Assembly: GCA_013368315.1 (NCBI GenBank)
Contig: JAACJM010000039.1
Span: forward strand, 489,022-553,021
Direction: 5' to 3'
From: Tetrapyrgos nigripes
Taxonomy: Eukaryota; Basidiomycota; Agaricomycetes; Agaricales; Campanellaceae
Length of the DNA stretch: 64,000 bases
Shown piece by piece: positions 35,337 to 47,800 of this stretch. The notes under the pieces are model-generated. The model worked only from the letters and a program-made list of their open reading frames with translations. It had not been told where the DNA came from and ran no database searches. The position numbers were made by a program, and so were the translations under genes. How positions within the stretch are numbered: position 1 is the stretch's first letter; the number at the start of each line of letters is the position of its first letter.

Positions 35337-35449
35337 CTTATTGGCCCAGATCGAAACAAGAAAGTTCTGCAGTGATCTACCATGTCTTAATAGATATAAC
35401 AGACAGAGACTTCTCCATTTGAAGTTAAACCAATAATCAGATTCAAAAA

Positions 35450-36470
35450 AGGCACATCCTGTCATCAACTCCCGACCAGAAACATCTACCCCTACAAACA
35501 CTCAACTGAATCCAGAACCTCTTCCTTTTGTACCACCTAACCTGTCTTCTGTATCAGATCCCTTATCAGATCCATCTTCTAATAACCCATTAACCCCTCC
35601 TGAAAATCCTTCTTCTGATCCATCAGAACCAAATGACCCTTCCTCTCCTACAATTCCATAGCCCCTTGTCATCCAAACCCTTCCCCTTCTCCAGATCCAT
35701 CAGATCCAGATGATTCAGCCATGTCCAACATAGCGTCTAATGGCTCTAATAGTATTTCCAAATGAGGAAGGAAACCTGATGCCTTCACCAGAGAACGCAA
35801 TGAGGCAAAGCAGTGGTTAGCTTTGTTCAACAACTACCTACGTCAGAACAAGGCCAAATACTCGACTGAGGACTCTAAAGTGTCCTTATTCCTCTCATTC
35901 TTCACAGGAGAAAAAGGAGGAGATTGGGCAAGCTCAATGCATCACAGAGCGAGAAGATGATGAGGAAAATGAGAGAGTTAGCTGAGAAGACAGGCGATGG
36001 ACAACTTTGAAGGGGATAAAGGACAGGTTTAAGAAAGATTTCAAAGCCCTTGCTGCTGATGAGGTTGCATGATCCAAGATCAAGAACACTAGGATGAAGG
36101 GAACAGACATTAGTAGCTACAATAGTATTTTTGACATATACAGAGAAGAGTTGGACTACAGAGAAATGGCTCTTCTAGATTTCTATAAAGCAGGTCTCTC
36201 CTGAAGTGGAAAGACTTTGATGAGTATAGAGATAGGCTTCATTTGGAATGGTTGAACAAGAGAGAGAAAGAAGGACATTGGAAACCATCCTCTACACCGA
36301 GGATGAATTCAGGTCCCTCTCAGGGACAGACAGTAGCAAGCATAAATGCGCTTATAAATATGGGACCAGGTGCTAACTCATTCTTTACTCCTCTACCTAA
36401 ACTGACACCTGAAGAAAGGGACAAACTCCAAAAAAAACTAGGAGCATGCTTCGCATGTAGACACAACTCT
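35450..36470 (+). pseudogene. Gag relic of Ty3 element, same family as 2-730
   Basis: After a Pro/Ser-rich leader (35480-35750) come FTRERNEAKQWLALFNNYL and FLSFFTGEKGGDWA (about 35790-35945), the gag helical domain. TRMKGTDISSYNSIF then follows at 36090 and GPSQGQTVAS and FTPLPKLTPEER at 36310-36420, nearly the same as the gag at the start of the window. The zinc knuckle is cut after its first Cys pair at about 36465. Several frameshifts and stops. Confidence 0.75.
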
Positions 36471-36484
36471 CTGTTGACATCTCT

Positions 36485-37790
36485 GTGAGCTACATGGTCT
36501 TGACTTATCAGATCAGAAGCATCTTAGCTTTGATATCAACAGCTACCTTGAAGACAGAGAAGAACTCTACAACAACTGCCAGCAACAGCCTTGTCCCCAC
36601 ACTCATCACTCCATCCCCCAGGTCCACTACTACTGGAAGAGACAATAGTATAATCCTACCCAGCAATCCAGCCCTACTCCACTCCCACTTCCTATGCCTT
36701 GCCTTCAGCCACCTGCCATTCTCTGGTCCTGAATTCAGTACTTCCACTGTTTTGTCACCAGACCTCACTCACACTCCACTCCCACTATCTGTTCCACCTT
36801 CTGCCATACCAACAGCCAGTCCCAATCTATCCCCTCTTCCTGTGTCACCAGCTCCACTCAGTCCCGTTGCCTTCCCAATCACTGACATCAACATGTCCTC
36901 TGCTGTCCTTGAAAAACTCCTTCAGGCTCTGGTCAACAACCAGAACCAGCTGCAACAAGCAATCACCAATTTGGTCAATAGGCCTACCCATGAATCCTCA
37001 AAGGTGAGCCAGCCAAACTCAACTCATTCATATCTCTCTTCATTCTCTGGCTGAAGAACAGAAACAGCTCAAACTCAATAATGGGAAACTCAACCACAGA
37101 AGTGTAGTGCGAAACAGCTCAAACTCAATAATGGGAAACTCAACCACAGAAGTGTATTGCAGAAGCACTCCTTATGATGGAGGGATCTGCCGCAGAATGG
37201 GCTGCAGAGTACACTCAAAGCAGAGAAGAAGCCAGAGCAGTCTTTCTCTGGAAAGGAAACTGGGACAACACTTGGGGTAGCAAACAAGCAACAGCTGGCC
37301 AAGAACAAGCTCAAGGCATTGAAGCAGGGAGATAAAATAGTCACAGAGTTCTCTCAGATTTTCAAGATGTGGGTGGAGAAGACTGGGTTCTCAGATCAGG
37401 ACCTCCAGTACAAGTTCTGGAAGCGCCTTCATATAAAGAAGGAGGCCCCTAAAAACCTAGACGAGCTGATCAACCGAGCACTTCATGTGGAACAGACCCT
37501 AGCAGAGTTCATAGGAAAACCAGTCACTGGCCCTATCCCATCCCTCTCCAAATTCTCCTCCACATGAGACCTTAATGTGATGGATATCGACACCTCCCAT
37601 ACCGAGCATCCCCAGGGTAACAGATGCACCTTTGTGGACTACCAGAAGGTGATGCAAGGGCACTGCTACAGTTGCAGTTCCAAGGATCACCTGAAACAAG
37701 ATGGGAACTATGGAGGTGACAAGTGTGACTACTGTGAGAGGATGGGTCATCGCTCTTCTGTTTGTCAGGACCGATACATGGGTTGACCCA
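36485..37790 (+). pseudogene. Gag of a different Ty3 element, with two zinc knuckles
   Basis: A Ser/Thr/Pro-rich N-terminus (36485-36890) precedes MSSAVLEKLLQALVNNQNQL and a gag capsid region (GSAAEWAAEY, KQGDKIVTEFSQIF, LIKALHVEQTLAEF-like; 37160-37560). At 37650-37770 there are two Cys clusters: a divergent CYSCSSKDHL and a perfect CX2CX4HX4C (CDYCERMGHRSSVC). Frameshifts separate the pieces. A 50-base direct duplication (37061-37110, 37111-37160) disrupts the capsid region. No LTR lies between it and the preceding gag relic. Confidence 0.7.
37061..37160. repeat. 50-base tandem duplication in gag
   Basis: GAAACAGCTCAAACTCAATA... occurs twice with a period of exactly 50 and one or two changes at the end of the units. 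Confidence 0.9.
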
Positions 37791-38129
37791 GAGGAGGAGG
37801 CCGAAGCAGACAGTGTGTGGCTGGGAGTGACTCTTTTAGTCTCTTCCCTGATGATCCACTGCCTTCTAACTCTACTCTCACCCCCGCTGCTACTGTTGCT
37901 GCTTCCTCATCCACTGAATCGCCATCTGTGCTCACTGCCGATCAAACTGCCTTACTCCATAACATCACTAACCAACAGGTTTTTTGAAATGGGTGTCCGT
38001 TCCTGCCACGGCACGAACACCCCTGACTACCCACATACGATTCTATTCCCTCATGTACTATATCCAGTATCTCCAAAATAGAATCTTGTGCTTCTTACTT
38101 CCATATATGTGTGAAACTCTGAGGAAGAC

Positions 38130-39085
38130 GAAATGAGGCAGTGGTAGTGGCGATGGTTGACAGTGGAGCTACAGGTCTGTTCCTGGGACAATCATTTGTA
38201 AAGCAGCACCAGATCCAAACCTATCCCCTCCATAAACTCCTAGATGTCTACAACATTGATGGGACCCTTAACTGAGCAGGGCATATAGCTATGACAGCAG
38301 ATGGACAGGAGGCATGGCTAGATTTTCTGGTTATGGACTTAAGCAGAGAAGATGTCATCCTGGGTCTTCCCTGGTTGCATAAGATGAACCCATGGATCGA
38401 CTGGGCAAGTGGCTGACTGCAAGTCTCTGTAGCGCTGCCCCCATCAGTGGAAGAGGTTCCTGATCAGGATCAGTTCGTTGCTACCAATTTTGGACCAACT
38501 CCAAGGGAAAACGCCATCCTAGAAGGCATAGAGTCCGAATCAACCCAGTTGATTCCTCAGGGAACACATGCACCCATAGACCAACCTCCAGATCTGGAGA
38601 AACCCCAAGTATATCGGGCTACAAGGTGTTCCTGGAAGAAAGCAGGGATCCTTGCTGACACTCGAGAAGAAGTCTGGTGTGCTGCAGGATTCACTTACTC
38701 ACAGCAGCTGGCTGAAGAGGCAAACCAGATGAAACCAAAACAGTCATTTGAGGAGATAGTCCCTCCTCAATATCAGGATTATTCTGAGTCAAAACACCTC
38801 CCTGCACACAAACCCTGGTACCTGGAGCACCTGCTACCCTACGAACCAAGATCTACCTGATGTCCATCAATGAACAGCAGGAACTCAATCAATTCCTTGA
38901 CGAAAATGTCTGCAAGAGATATATCTGACCCTCCAAATCCCCTCTGTCCTCTCTAGTCTTCTTTGTGAAGAAGAAAGACAGGAAACTTCAGTTTGTTCAG
39001 GACTACTGATGCCTAAACGAGTACACTATTAAGAACCGCTACCCTCTTCCCCTTGTTGCCGACATAGTCAGCTGAAGACTTTTCT
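38130..39085 (+). pseudogene. Protease, linker and start of RT of the second Ty3 element
   Basis: AMVDSGATGLFL at about 38150 is the retropepsin active site, and VILGLPWLHKMNPWIDW at 38355 closes the fold. A 137-residue acidic linker follows (38447-38860), then RT motifs: PYEPRST, LNQFLDEN, PSKSP, FFVKKKDRKLQFVQDY and LNEYTIKNRYPLPLV (38830-39065). RT stops before the YxDD box, where the sequence becomes unrelated at about 39090. Internal TGA stops at 38273, 38414, 38926 and 39007 each fall where Arg would fit. Confidence 0.8.
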
Positions 39086-39089
39086 TGCC

Positions 39090-40600
39090 AAATGCGATAT
39101 TAGCATCCCAAGCTTGGTGTCACTGGCAAGCGATCCAGTTCATCCTTGATGCATAGTGGTAACATCAGCTCAGACACTGACCAGATGATTGAGCAGAGTC
39201 GTCCTGATTTTGGATCTCTGTTTTAATGCAATCATTGGACCAATCGGGTGAAGCATTTCCCAAAAGGAAGAATTCAATCTAGTGGAAGAAAATCCAGAAA
39301 GCAAGATTTTCCCAATGAAAGGGACTCCAAAATCCTGCCTAGAAACTAATCCTAACGAACAACTGAGGGCACCCAGGATATATTGACAGAGTGTATTGCT
39401 CACATACTGCCGTGTATTGCTTTCCTGTATTGCTAAATTTCACCTACTGACTGCACAATACAAAAGCAGTATGAATGTAGGATGATGGCCAATAGCAAGA
39501 ATTGACAGACAATAGCAAGAGTCTTCTAGTTACAGGCCTCAGGCAGTAATTAAATTCTTCTAGCTAGAAGGACTTTTTGGCAATAAAACTACAGTCTGGT
39601 GCCTTATGCGTCACTTTACACATTGCGTTAATTATATACATCCAGACACTGGAGTAGAGATATCCATGCATCCCTACTCCAGTTTAGGCAGAGTTTACAG
39701 TATCTCCCAGGGTATTTACAGTAGTTATGCATGTTTTGTTTGGTACTCAGTTCTATCCACATTGGTTTGTCGTGGTCTACTCGCTCAGGAGCAGCCTCTG
39801 GCTACTCCATCATGGTGATGAGAGTGTGATTCATACTACACACTTCTTTTAGACCTCTCAGCTCTGTCTTTTGGCAATTTTACGCGCTCACAAGCTGTTT
39901 TTCACCAACGTCATCCGTTCATGTTGGTGTCCATCCACCCACTTCTGGTGTATTTTCTGGTCTATCATCACTCCTGCAGTACTATTTGGCTTCTTCTGTT
40001 CTGCAGTGACGTATCCAACTGATGAAATATGCCAAACAACAGCGACACCAGCAAATGAGGATAACAAGCAATGGCAGCACAGGCACCTAGAACGAATAAA
40101 GAAGAACAGAAAGTAGTGACATGACACACAGATAAAACATATCAAACAATAGCCATCAATCACAGCTGAGACAGCAGGGACTGGCCACCTGCAAAAACAA
40201 GACAAAAACAGTTACATGGTGGACAAAAGTAACAAGAAAAAGCAGTGACATATCCAAAACGACCAAACAACAGTGACAGCAGTGACAAAAAGAAACAGGA
40301 AACAGAACCTCACCAGGTGATTGCAGTGGAATCCAGAAATGAAAAATGAAAGTTGAAGTAGGGTACTCCCCACATACACAGTCCACAGTCCCTTGATTGC
40401 TCAGAGCTGAGAGGACCACACCACATCAACAACGAACTCAGTGCTGCCAGTGGATAGCACAAGCTATCCACCCTTGGGGAACCAGTCTGGTGGCCAAACA
40501 GGGCCCAAGATGAAAAGTGTGTGTGGAGGGAGCACACAGTCACAAGAAGTAGGAGGGAGGTAAGAAAAAAGTCAGGTGAAAAGGTCACCCTTTATATACC
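39090..40600. other. Unassigned region
   Basis: No gene recognised. Short frames on both strands at 39606-40588 overlap each other and lack motifs. CAAACAACAGCGACACCAGC-like and CAGTGACA motifs recur at 40030-40290, which suggests a low-grade tandem repeat. Confidence 0.4.
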
Positions 40601-40654
40601 AACAGATTATATAAGCTATGATGTCATAGATGATGTATAAATGCCACTGCAGAC

Positions 40655-40950
40655 GCTCTGTTCAAAACAGGTTTTAACAAGTCACATGATGTTTGACTCT
40701 GATTTTTGATTCCTGGTAGGCATTCTTGTACAGTGTTCAAAGATTTACAACCAATCATCAGTGTTGGCTTGTCCATGCTGCTGTTTGACCAAGTCACATG
40801 TTATTCAACCAAGATATGCATCCTTGGCTCCCCTGTTCAATCAAGTCACATGATGTTCAACCAAGATTTTGCATCCAACAGTTCAAATTGTTGGCATCTG
40901 CTTGTCTGCACTACTATTTGACTAGGTCACATGATGTTCTCCTAAGCATT
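40655..40950. repeat. Degenerate repeats with AGTCACATGATGTT motif
   Basis: AAGTCACATGATGTTTGAC, AAGTCACATGTTATTCAACC, AAGTCACATGATGTTCAACC and AGGTCACATGATGTTC occur near 40680, 40793, 40845 and 40925 with GTTCAA half-units between. The core CACATG is repeated in one orientation. Confidence 0.65.
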
Positions 40951-40959
40951 GAGGCTTAT

Positions 40960-42690
40960 CTTTGGAACATAGAAGAAGCATAATGCAAACTCCAGTGCAC
41001 AAACTGAGTATTCAGCCCTCATCTGGCCTTCCTTCATTGCCTCCACAACCTAGCTCCTCAGAATACCTGGTATTTTCATGTCACATAGAAGCTTGTTTAG
41101 CTCATCAGGGCAGAAAGAAACCAGTTGAATTATCTTTGCAGGATGTACTACCTGCCTCACAAGTAGATTTGACAATGAGATGTTTTTTCTTGTTATTTCT
41201 CATTCATTCCAGAATGTGGAGAAGAAGTGGAGAGTCCAAGACAATACTTGGGTCACTAAAGCCTCTCTGAGTGAGGTGGATACATCTGGTGTAACCCCAG
41301 TTCTGAGGACTTGAAGCAACTTCAACCTTTCCTTAGCAGTCAGATGATCACATGTATCAACTGTAAATGCACATTACAAGCTGTGGAAAATTTATCTCTC
41401 TCTCTCTCTCAACCTCACTGGTAGTCCAATGACTCCAAATCTCAAGTCGCCAACAAGCGACTCTTCTCTTCTTACTAGCTTTAAGACCATCATGTCTATT
41501 AAGGTGAGTACTCTATTTTCATTTCTTATCTCTGCAGAATGACTTCATACTTTAGACTACTTACAGACACTCATCTGTGATCCCAACTGATCTCCCTCAC
41601 TCTATCTGTAGCACAAATTCTTCTTCCACAGTGGTGACCACTGCACCATGCATCTTCAACCCTATACACACCTTCTCACTTCTTTTAGTATTGTTTCAAG
41701 TTCTATCATAAACTTGCCATTACAGATTCCATCAGTTCTTTGGCTCTGTCATCACCAACTTCATCAGTGTCATATTCCAATCTCTCAATCATCATTACTG
41801 ACTACAACAAGGACATCAATATCAACTCCAGCAGCAAATCTTACAGTTCTTATGCTGGTCACCAAGACCCCAGTCCTGGCAAGTGGAAAAATATACCATC
41901 ACCAGATAGACCATGTTCTGGGCAGAACACAACTTAGATTCCAAAAAGAACCAAAAATTTCACACAAGAGGATAATGATACACCAAAAAGGGTGCTGACA
42001 AGTTTCATTTGATTATATACAAGGTCCTAGAGACCAAAAGACAGGATACACATGTATCTAAAAAGTTCAGGAAATACAAAGATAGAGAGGATACCTATGC
42101 AGTTAAAACTGCATCTAGTGATGGTAGGCCTTGAGACAGAGATTATGAGTAAAAATAAAAAAAGATAATGAAGTCCCAATGTCTGAGATATAGTATACAA
42201 GGAGAGGGATGTCTATGCAGTTAGAACTGTGTCTAACAAAAACAGGGCCTCAGGATAAAGACAGAGATGAGTGAGATATGGATGGCAAATGGAACCCAGG
42301 TCTAAACCCCTGTGTTTTCACCCTCAGAATCTCCAAGGTGAGTGAAAGAGCAAGAAGATTCAAGTGGATGCTGGCAACCAGGAGATTGAGTCTCGTCAGA
42401 AGAGTCTTCTGCCAGTACAGTGGCAGTAGGAGACTGATCACGAGTCTCTGTCCTGATAGTTCAACATCAACAGGCTCAGTAAAAAGAGACTGGAAAACCG
42501 TCTGAGTGATGGTAGGAGCCAAACTGCTAACAAGTTGGGGACCATTAGCTTGTTGTCAACATTGGAAGGGGTGGAGAGGTAAGCAAGAATAGTAATGTAC
42601 ACTGACTTGCTGAGATACAGCTACCCTATAAATCAAAGTGAATGCAACACAAAGATAGATAATAAAAGTGGCTCTTGGACTGAAAATGGA
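40960..42690. other. Unassigned region with a (TC)n tract
   Basis: A TC microsatellite lies at about 41396-41410. A short plus-strand stretch (41420-41510) reads like an exon with a GTGAGT donor, but nothing supports a full gene. A leucine-rich minus-strand frame at 42250-42522 could belong to the gene beginning at 43800. The segment 42120-42250 contains two similar AGTTAGAACTGTGTCTA/AGTTAAAACTGCATCTA blocks. Confidence 0.35.
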
Positions 42691-42789
42691 CTTAGTACAG
42701 TAGAACAGCCTCTCCTGACTCAAGTAGCTATAAGAGGATGCTCCTTATAACTGAACTGAACTCTGATAGAAGCAATTGAATCACAAAGG

Positions 42790-43800
42790 CAAAGTGCCCT
42801 AACTGTCTCTGATAGAACTCTTTGGATTAACTGTGAACAGAGTGCAGGTGAGACTTGAGTGTTGAGATATTGGTTACCTTGATTACTCTCCACCCATCAC
42901 TGTTGGCTTTGGGAAAGAACAGTTTACTCTTGACTAGGGTGTGTTTGCTCTCAATGACAGGTGACAGGCTCAATTCAAGGGAAACATCATAATGCTCTTC
43001 AGCTGCCTAAAGATAAGAACAAAGACAAAGGAAGACAACAGAAGTAAGCCTACCTGTACATCTAGCTCCTTCAAGTCTCTTTCCTCAGCTTCTCCATCAC
43101 CTCCTTCATTTTTTGTCATCACCAGCCTAAACAACTCTCTCACATCTTCTATGGTCTCCAATCTGCCTCTATCTTCTTGCTGGATGATATTCTGGCCTGC
43201 GTGTTCATTTCCCACTGTGGGCACAGTGTGCTGAGCTATGTACTCATCTACTTTTGCAGAGGCACAGGCCAAAAGCAGTCGAGCGGCCGATGACCTGTTC
43301 AGGCCTGTCAATGTAGAGCCCTGTCTCTCAGCTGATTGCTGTTGATACTGAAGGCATATATCAGGCAAGAATAACACATGACCTTTGCACTCTTCCACAT
43401 TGATCTCATCTTGGAGCTGCTCCTCTACCATTGACATTGCTACCTGGTCACAGCCTGGAATTTGCTGTAAGAGATTCTCAATCGATGTTGTCAGGTCAAA
43501 CAGTTTGAAAGGTATCACTTCTAGTTCCTGTATGCTTTCAGGCACATGAGAGCTGTAAACTGCTATATCAATCATCAGGAAACCATCCTGGAACATTGAA
43601 CACACCAAGCACTTACCTGCCAAAAAGACCTTGCCAGCTGCTGGAATTCCTGCTGTCGTCTCTAAAGGCTTGATTTGGATTTCGGGATTCATTCTCAGTA
43701 GCAGTGTAATGAAGTTGTTTTGGTCAAGTTGATTTGGATTGATCACAGTGAGATAAACAAGCTGGATATATCTGAATCCAGATCCATCTCCTACTGTCAA
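42790..43800 (-). CDS. Intron-containing gene of unknown function
   Basis: A minus-strand frame of about 276 residues (43800-42970) without stops is one of the longest open frames in the window. It has no ATG at its upstream end; an acceptor-like TTTGACAG precedes it, so an upstream exon is likely. The protein is mixed, with an acidic ELFRLV and GDGEAEERDLKELDVQ region at the end. There an intron of about 50 bases (GTAGGC to CTTTAG, near 43055-43010) leads to an exon reading HYDVSLELSLSPVIESKHTLV and a second intron starting GTAACC near 42880. I do not recognise the family. It shows none of the stops seen in the relics around it. Confidence 0.5.
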
Positions 43801-44777
43801 ACTCTTTATAAGCTTTGAACTATATATAGGCTAGAGGCATGATAGGCACGGTGACTGTTTTTCTCTTACAGGCTGGTGTGCCCCAGTTCTGGTCAGATTT
43901 CCATGAAACTTTCTGAGGCCCTGTAAGAGCTGGCCTGGGAATGGGAAGAGCCATCCTGGGAATGGAGAGAGCTGTCCATTCCTTTTATTATAGTGTCTTG
44001 AGCTGTCATTTCACTAATTTTGGAAAAAATATTGGAGATGTTTGTGGTATCCAGAGGTAACTATGGTTCTAAGTAGTTTTTGATATATAATTATACTTTG
44101 CAGCCACCAGACATGATTTGGTATGCCAAGGAGGACCTGTCAAAAAGTTTGCCATGTGTTGGTCCTTTACCAAAATCTCAACCTACCTATGAGTAAATCC
44201 TCATTGTTTTTATGTGGAACCAACCAGGGAATGCTCAGTCAACATTATTTTGTATTTCTCTGAGCTTTGAGAAGGTCCAAGGCCAAGTCGAAGGTCAAAG
44301 ATCCAAATTGAGAAGTTGAAGGTTAACTCAACTCAAATCTACCCATATTCTGCTTGCTGTTGGCAACTTCTTATCCTTAGATTTAGGTACATGAGGATTA
44401 AGTTGATTGCAACACCTGGGTGCACATTTTTGGGGACTTGGATGGAGAGAAGATGCTTAAAGTCTGTGTAGACTGTCACAGGCCCACATCTCCTTAGCTG
44501 TGGTCATCTCCTTGATCTAGTTTGGAATAGCTGGGAAGCCACAGAGATTGATGGAATCAAAGGCCTTAGCTTTATTCTTGTTCCATCCAGAGGCATTGAT
44601 GACTGGGACATGCTCAGTATCAGAGTCATTGCTAGTCTGTGTTCCTGTAGAAGCTGCAGGAGGAGCAGGGGGGACAGCGAGAGACACTGTTACAGTTCTG
44701 GACGAAGGGTATTGAGGACATAGCTTTGGCCTTTGGGCTGGAGGAAGGAGAACATAATTTCCAAACAGTTATTGTAG
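43801..44777. other. Unassigned region with a weak minus-strand coding trace
   Basis: On the minus strand, 44500-44700 reads SDTEHVPVINASGWNK and a Pro/Ala/Ser-rich stretch, which looks protein-like but isolated. GGCCTGGGAATGGGAAGAG and CATCCTGGGAATGGAGAGAG form a short direct repeat at 43940-43980. Nothing else is recognised. Confidence 0.35.
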
Positions 44778-44781
44778 CCTC

Positions 44782-45826
44782 TGCTGCTCATCACTCAAGG
44801 AGGATTAGCCACAACATGGGCTGAAGCCTAAATACATTCTGCGGATCAAGTAGTGCTAAATACAGATGTACTGACTATGTGTTTCACTTAAGTACATAAG
44901 AACAGTGGGAGAGGAGGGTGGATGCCAAAAAATGCGTCCTACTGGCTGGATCTACAAGAGAGATCCAAAGAGGAGTGTTAGTACAGCTGTAGAGCGATGT
45001 AACTGCGTTGATAACGCACTGGGAGCGAGATATCCAACCCACAAACACACTAGGACAGAATAGTGAAGTGAAGTGTCTGGCTGATATCTGTACGCTCTAG
45101 GAGTGTTAGCAACGCTTAAACAGACTGTAGAAGCGAAGCTTACCAGCTACAGTGTACACAGAGTGAGCTACAAGGGAGCTGTGCACTGTACTGTGACTGC
45201 AGACTGGAGTGGCAGTGGTTAGAACAGTCTAAACCACCAAAAAGCGCACTAGATGTCCTCACCAAACTTGCTTTCTTGTGAGGAAGAGGTAGGAGATGAA
45301 GGGAGAAAGCAAGCAGCAATCAGATCATCAAAACTTCGCCCATCAACAGGCCTCTGCTCACACATGTGGCACCTGCTGATGGATTTATCAGATCTGATGA
45401 CTGGGTGAGATCTAGCCTGGACCAGGGCAGACTGGATCACAGGAAGCGCAGGAAGCGGAGAGAATGCACCAGATGCGGTCTGGACACTTGGATATAAAAG
45501 GTATGTGAAAGGGAATGCAGAATGGAGTAAAGTCATGAAAGGAGATAACTGATCAAAAGAGATCTGTAACTTAAAGTGAGGATTGCGAAGGCAGATATTA
45601 ACCGATTTGGCCAAAAATGAAACGGGAGATAGATAATAACGTACGAAAGGCTTTGTAGAAGTAGCAGGTCAAACGGGTAAGTATAGCGATCGCAATACAC
45701 AAGTGTACACTAAAAGTCTCAACTCAAAGAGTTAGAACTTTTAAGAAAACATGTATGTAGATGCACCATATGGAGGTGTATGGATCCCCAGCGCTGTTGA
45801 AGGCTTGGGGGCAATGTTAACAATGT
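44782..45826. repeat. LTR-like direct repeat, copy A
   Basis: It runs from TGCTGCTCATCACTCAAGG to GCAATGTTAACA. It is directly repeated at 46167-47133, with the same order of blocks (GAGATATCCAACCCACAAAC, TCTGGCTGATATCTGTA, CCAGGGCAGACTG, GGCTTGGGGGCAATGT). The TG...CA ends and size of about 1 kb suit an LTR, but the orientation is unresolved. It is richer in CpG than most relics here. Confidence 0.65.
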
Positions 45827-46166
45827 TATCTGAACAGGAGAAGCTTATGGTACAAGTAGGAAATGAACAGTGAAGAAATCAAAGATGAAGTGCAATTTGG
45901 CAAAAGGAGAACATTAGCAATAACTTGGAGATGTGGTCTCCAAGTGATTGCTAGTTATCTGGTTGTGTGCAGAGGCCTTCAAAAATGCTCCCTACCCTTG
46001 GAATCCGCATTCATGTCGATCAGCAGAGCCAGTGAGGAGAGTGGTAGCAGTGAAAAGAGCAGATGACATTTTCAAAATATAATCTGGGGAAATCAAACTG
46101 TGACTGCACTCCCAAGGGCAGGCATGTATTAAAGCAGAGTGGCAACTCCTATACTTACCTGGCCTC

Positions 46167-47133
46167 TGCTGCTCATCACTCAAGGAGGATTAGCCACAAT
46201 GCAGGCTGAAGCCCAAATACATTCTGCAGATTGAGTAGTGCATACAGATGTACTAACTATGTGTTTTTAGCTAAGTACATAAGAACAGTGGGAGAGGAGG
46301 GTGGGTGCCAGAAAAATGCGTCCTACAGGCTGGATCTACAAGAGAGATCCAAAGGGGAGTGTCAGTATGTGTAACTGTGTTGATAACGCACTGGGAGCGA
46401 GATATCCAACCCACAAACACACTAGGACAGAGTAGTGAAGTGTCTGGCTGATATCTGTATGCTCTAGGGGTGTTAGCAACACTTAAACAAGCTGTAGAAA
46501 CGAAGCTTACCAGCTACAAGAGAGCTGTGCACTGTACTGTGACTGCAGACTGGAGTGGCAGTGGTTAGAACAGTTTAAACCACAAAGAAGCGCACTAGAT
46601 GTCCTCACCAAACTTGCTTTCTTGTGGGGAAGAGGTAGGAGATGAGGGGAGAAAGCAAGCAGCAATCAGATTATCAACACATGTGGCACCTGCTGATGAT
46701 TTATCAGATCTGATGACTGGTTGAGATCTAGCCTGGACCAGGGCAGACTGTATCACAGGAAGCACAGGAAGCGGAGGGAATGCACCAGATGCGGTCTGGA
46801 CACTGATATAAAAAGTTTGTGAAGGGGAAAGCAGAATAGAGTAAAGTCACAAAAGGAGATAACTGATCAAAAGAGATCTGTAACTTAAAGCGAACATTGC
46901 GAAGGCAGATATGAACGATTTGGCCAAAGATGATACGGGAGATGCATGATAACGTACGAAAGGGTTTGTAGAAGTAGCAGGCCAAATGGATAAGTATAGG
47001 GAATGCAATGCACAAGTGTACACTGAAGGTCTTAACTCAAAGAGTTAGAACTTTTTAAGAAAAGATGTATGTAGATGCACATGGAGGTGTATGGGCCCCC
47101 AGTGCTGTTGAAGGCTTGGGGGCAATGTAAACA
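46167..47133. repeat. LTR-like direct repeat, copy B
   Basis: Direct copy of 44782-45826 with small deletions. Both copies are followed by a related block (GATTGCTAGTT then TTGTGTGCAGA and AAAATGCTCCCT, near 45940-45990 and 47180-47227). The duplicated unit therefore includes the start of the adjacent gene fragment. Confidence 0.65.
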
Positions 47134-47139
47134 ATGATA

Positions 47140-47800
47140 TGTAAACAGCGAGTGAGAAGCGTGAAGTCTCCACAAGTTCAGATTGCTAGTTTTTCTGATT
47201 GTGTGCAGACCTTCGAAAATGCTCCCTCTGCTGTTCAGGGGGCTCCACCCTCCCAAGGTTTAGGCATTCCTCTGGGGCTTCGGAACTATGACGAGGTTCA
47301 GGCTTGGGCTGAAGACCAAGTTCACAACCAAATCCGAGTAAGTTTTCTGTCATTATTTTTCTTCTCTCTTTATACTTACTGAGGTTAGGTTCCTCCTTTT
47401 GTGCTTGGCTGGTTGAATGAGCATGCGTTTGACGATCCCGGATATTACAACAAGCCTACTACCTTTGGTCATCCCATTCACCTCCTTCGTCATTGTCAAG
47501 AACATTTGTATCGGCCTCCCTCCCATCCCATGCCTCGAGAGGGGGGAGCTTCAAGTTCCCTCGTCCAAGTAAGTCTTTTTTTCTCTTTCATACACTAGCC
47601 ACTAACATAGTTATCTTTCTTCTTTAGTCGCCATCAAATTCTCCTATCTCAGGGTCTAGCACTGCTGCTGGACTCCTGCCTTGTTTCCAACCTCGGGCTT
47701 TTCGTCACCGCCTTGTCAATACCTTCCAGGCTTCCTACCCCTGAGGAAGACAATGAAGAAGACGATGAGAAGCGAGTTGATGTATCCAGATTCTGATTAA
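47140..47800 (+). pseudogene. Intron-containing gene fragment, unknown function
   Basis: Three exons can be read. Exon 1 ends in GLRNYDEVQAWAEDQVHNQIR with a GTAAGT donor at about 47338. Exon 2 (about 47390-47567) reads FVLGWLNEHAFDDPGYYN and HLLRHCQEHLYRPPSHPMP. An intron of about 60 bases ends in TTCTTTAG near 47627, and exon 3 is Ser/Pro-rich with an acidic Glu/Asp end and a frame change near 47740. The 5' end is defined by the duplicated repeat, so the true start may be missing. No family recognised. Confidence 0.45.
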
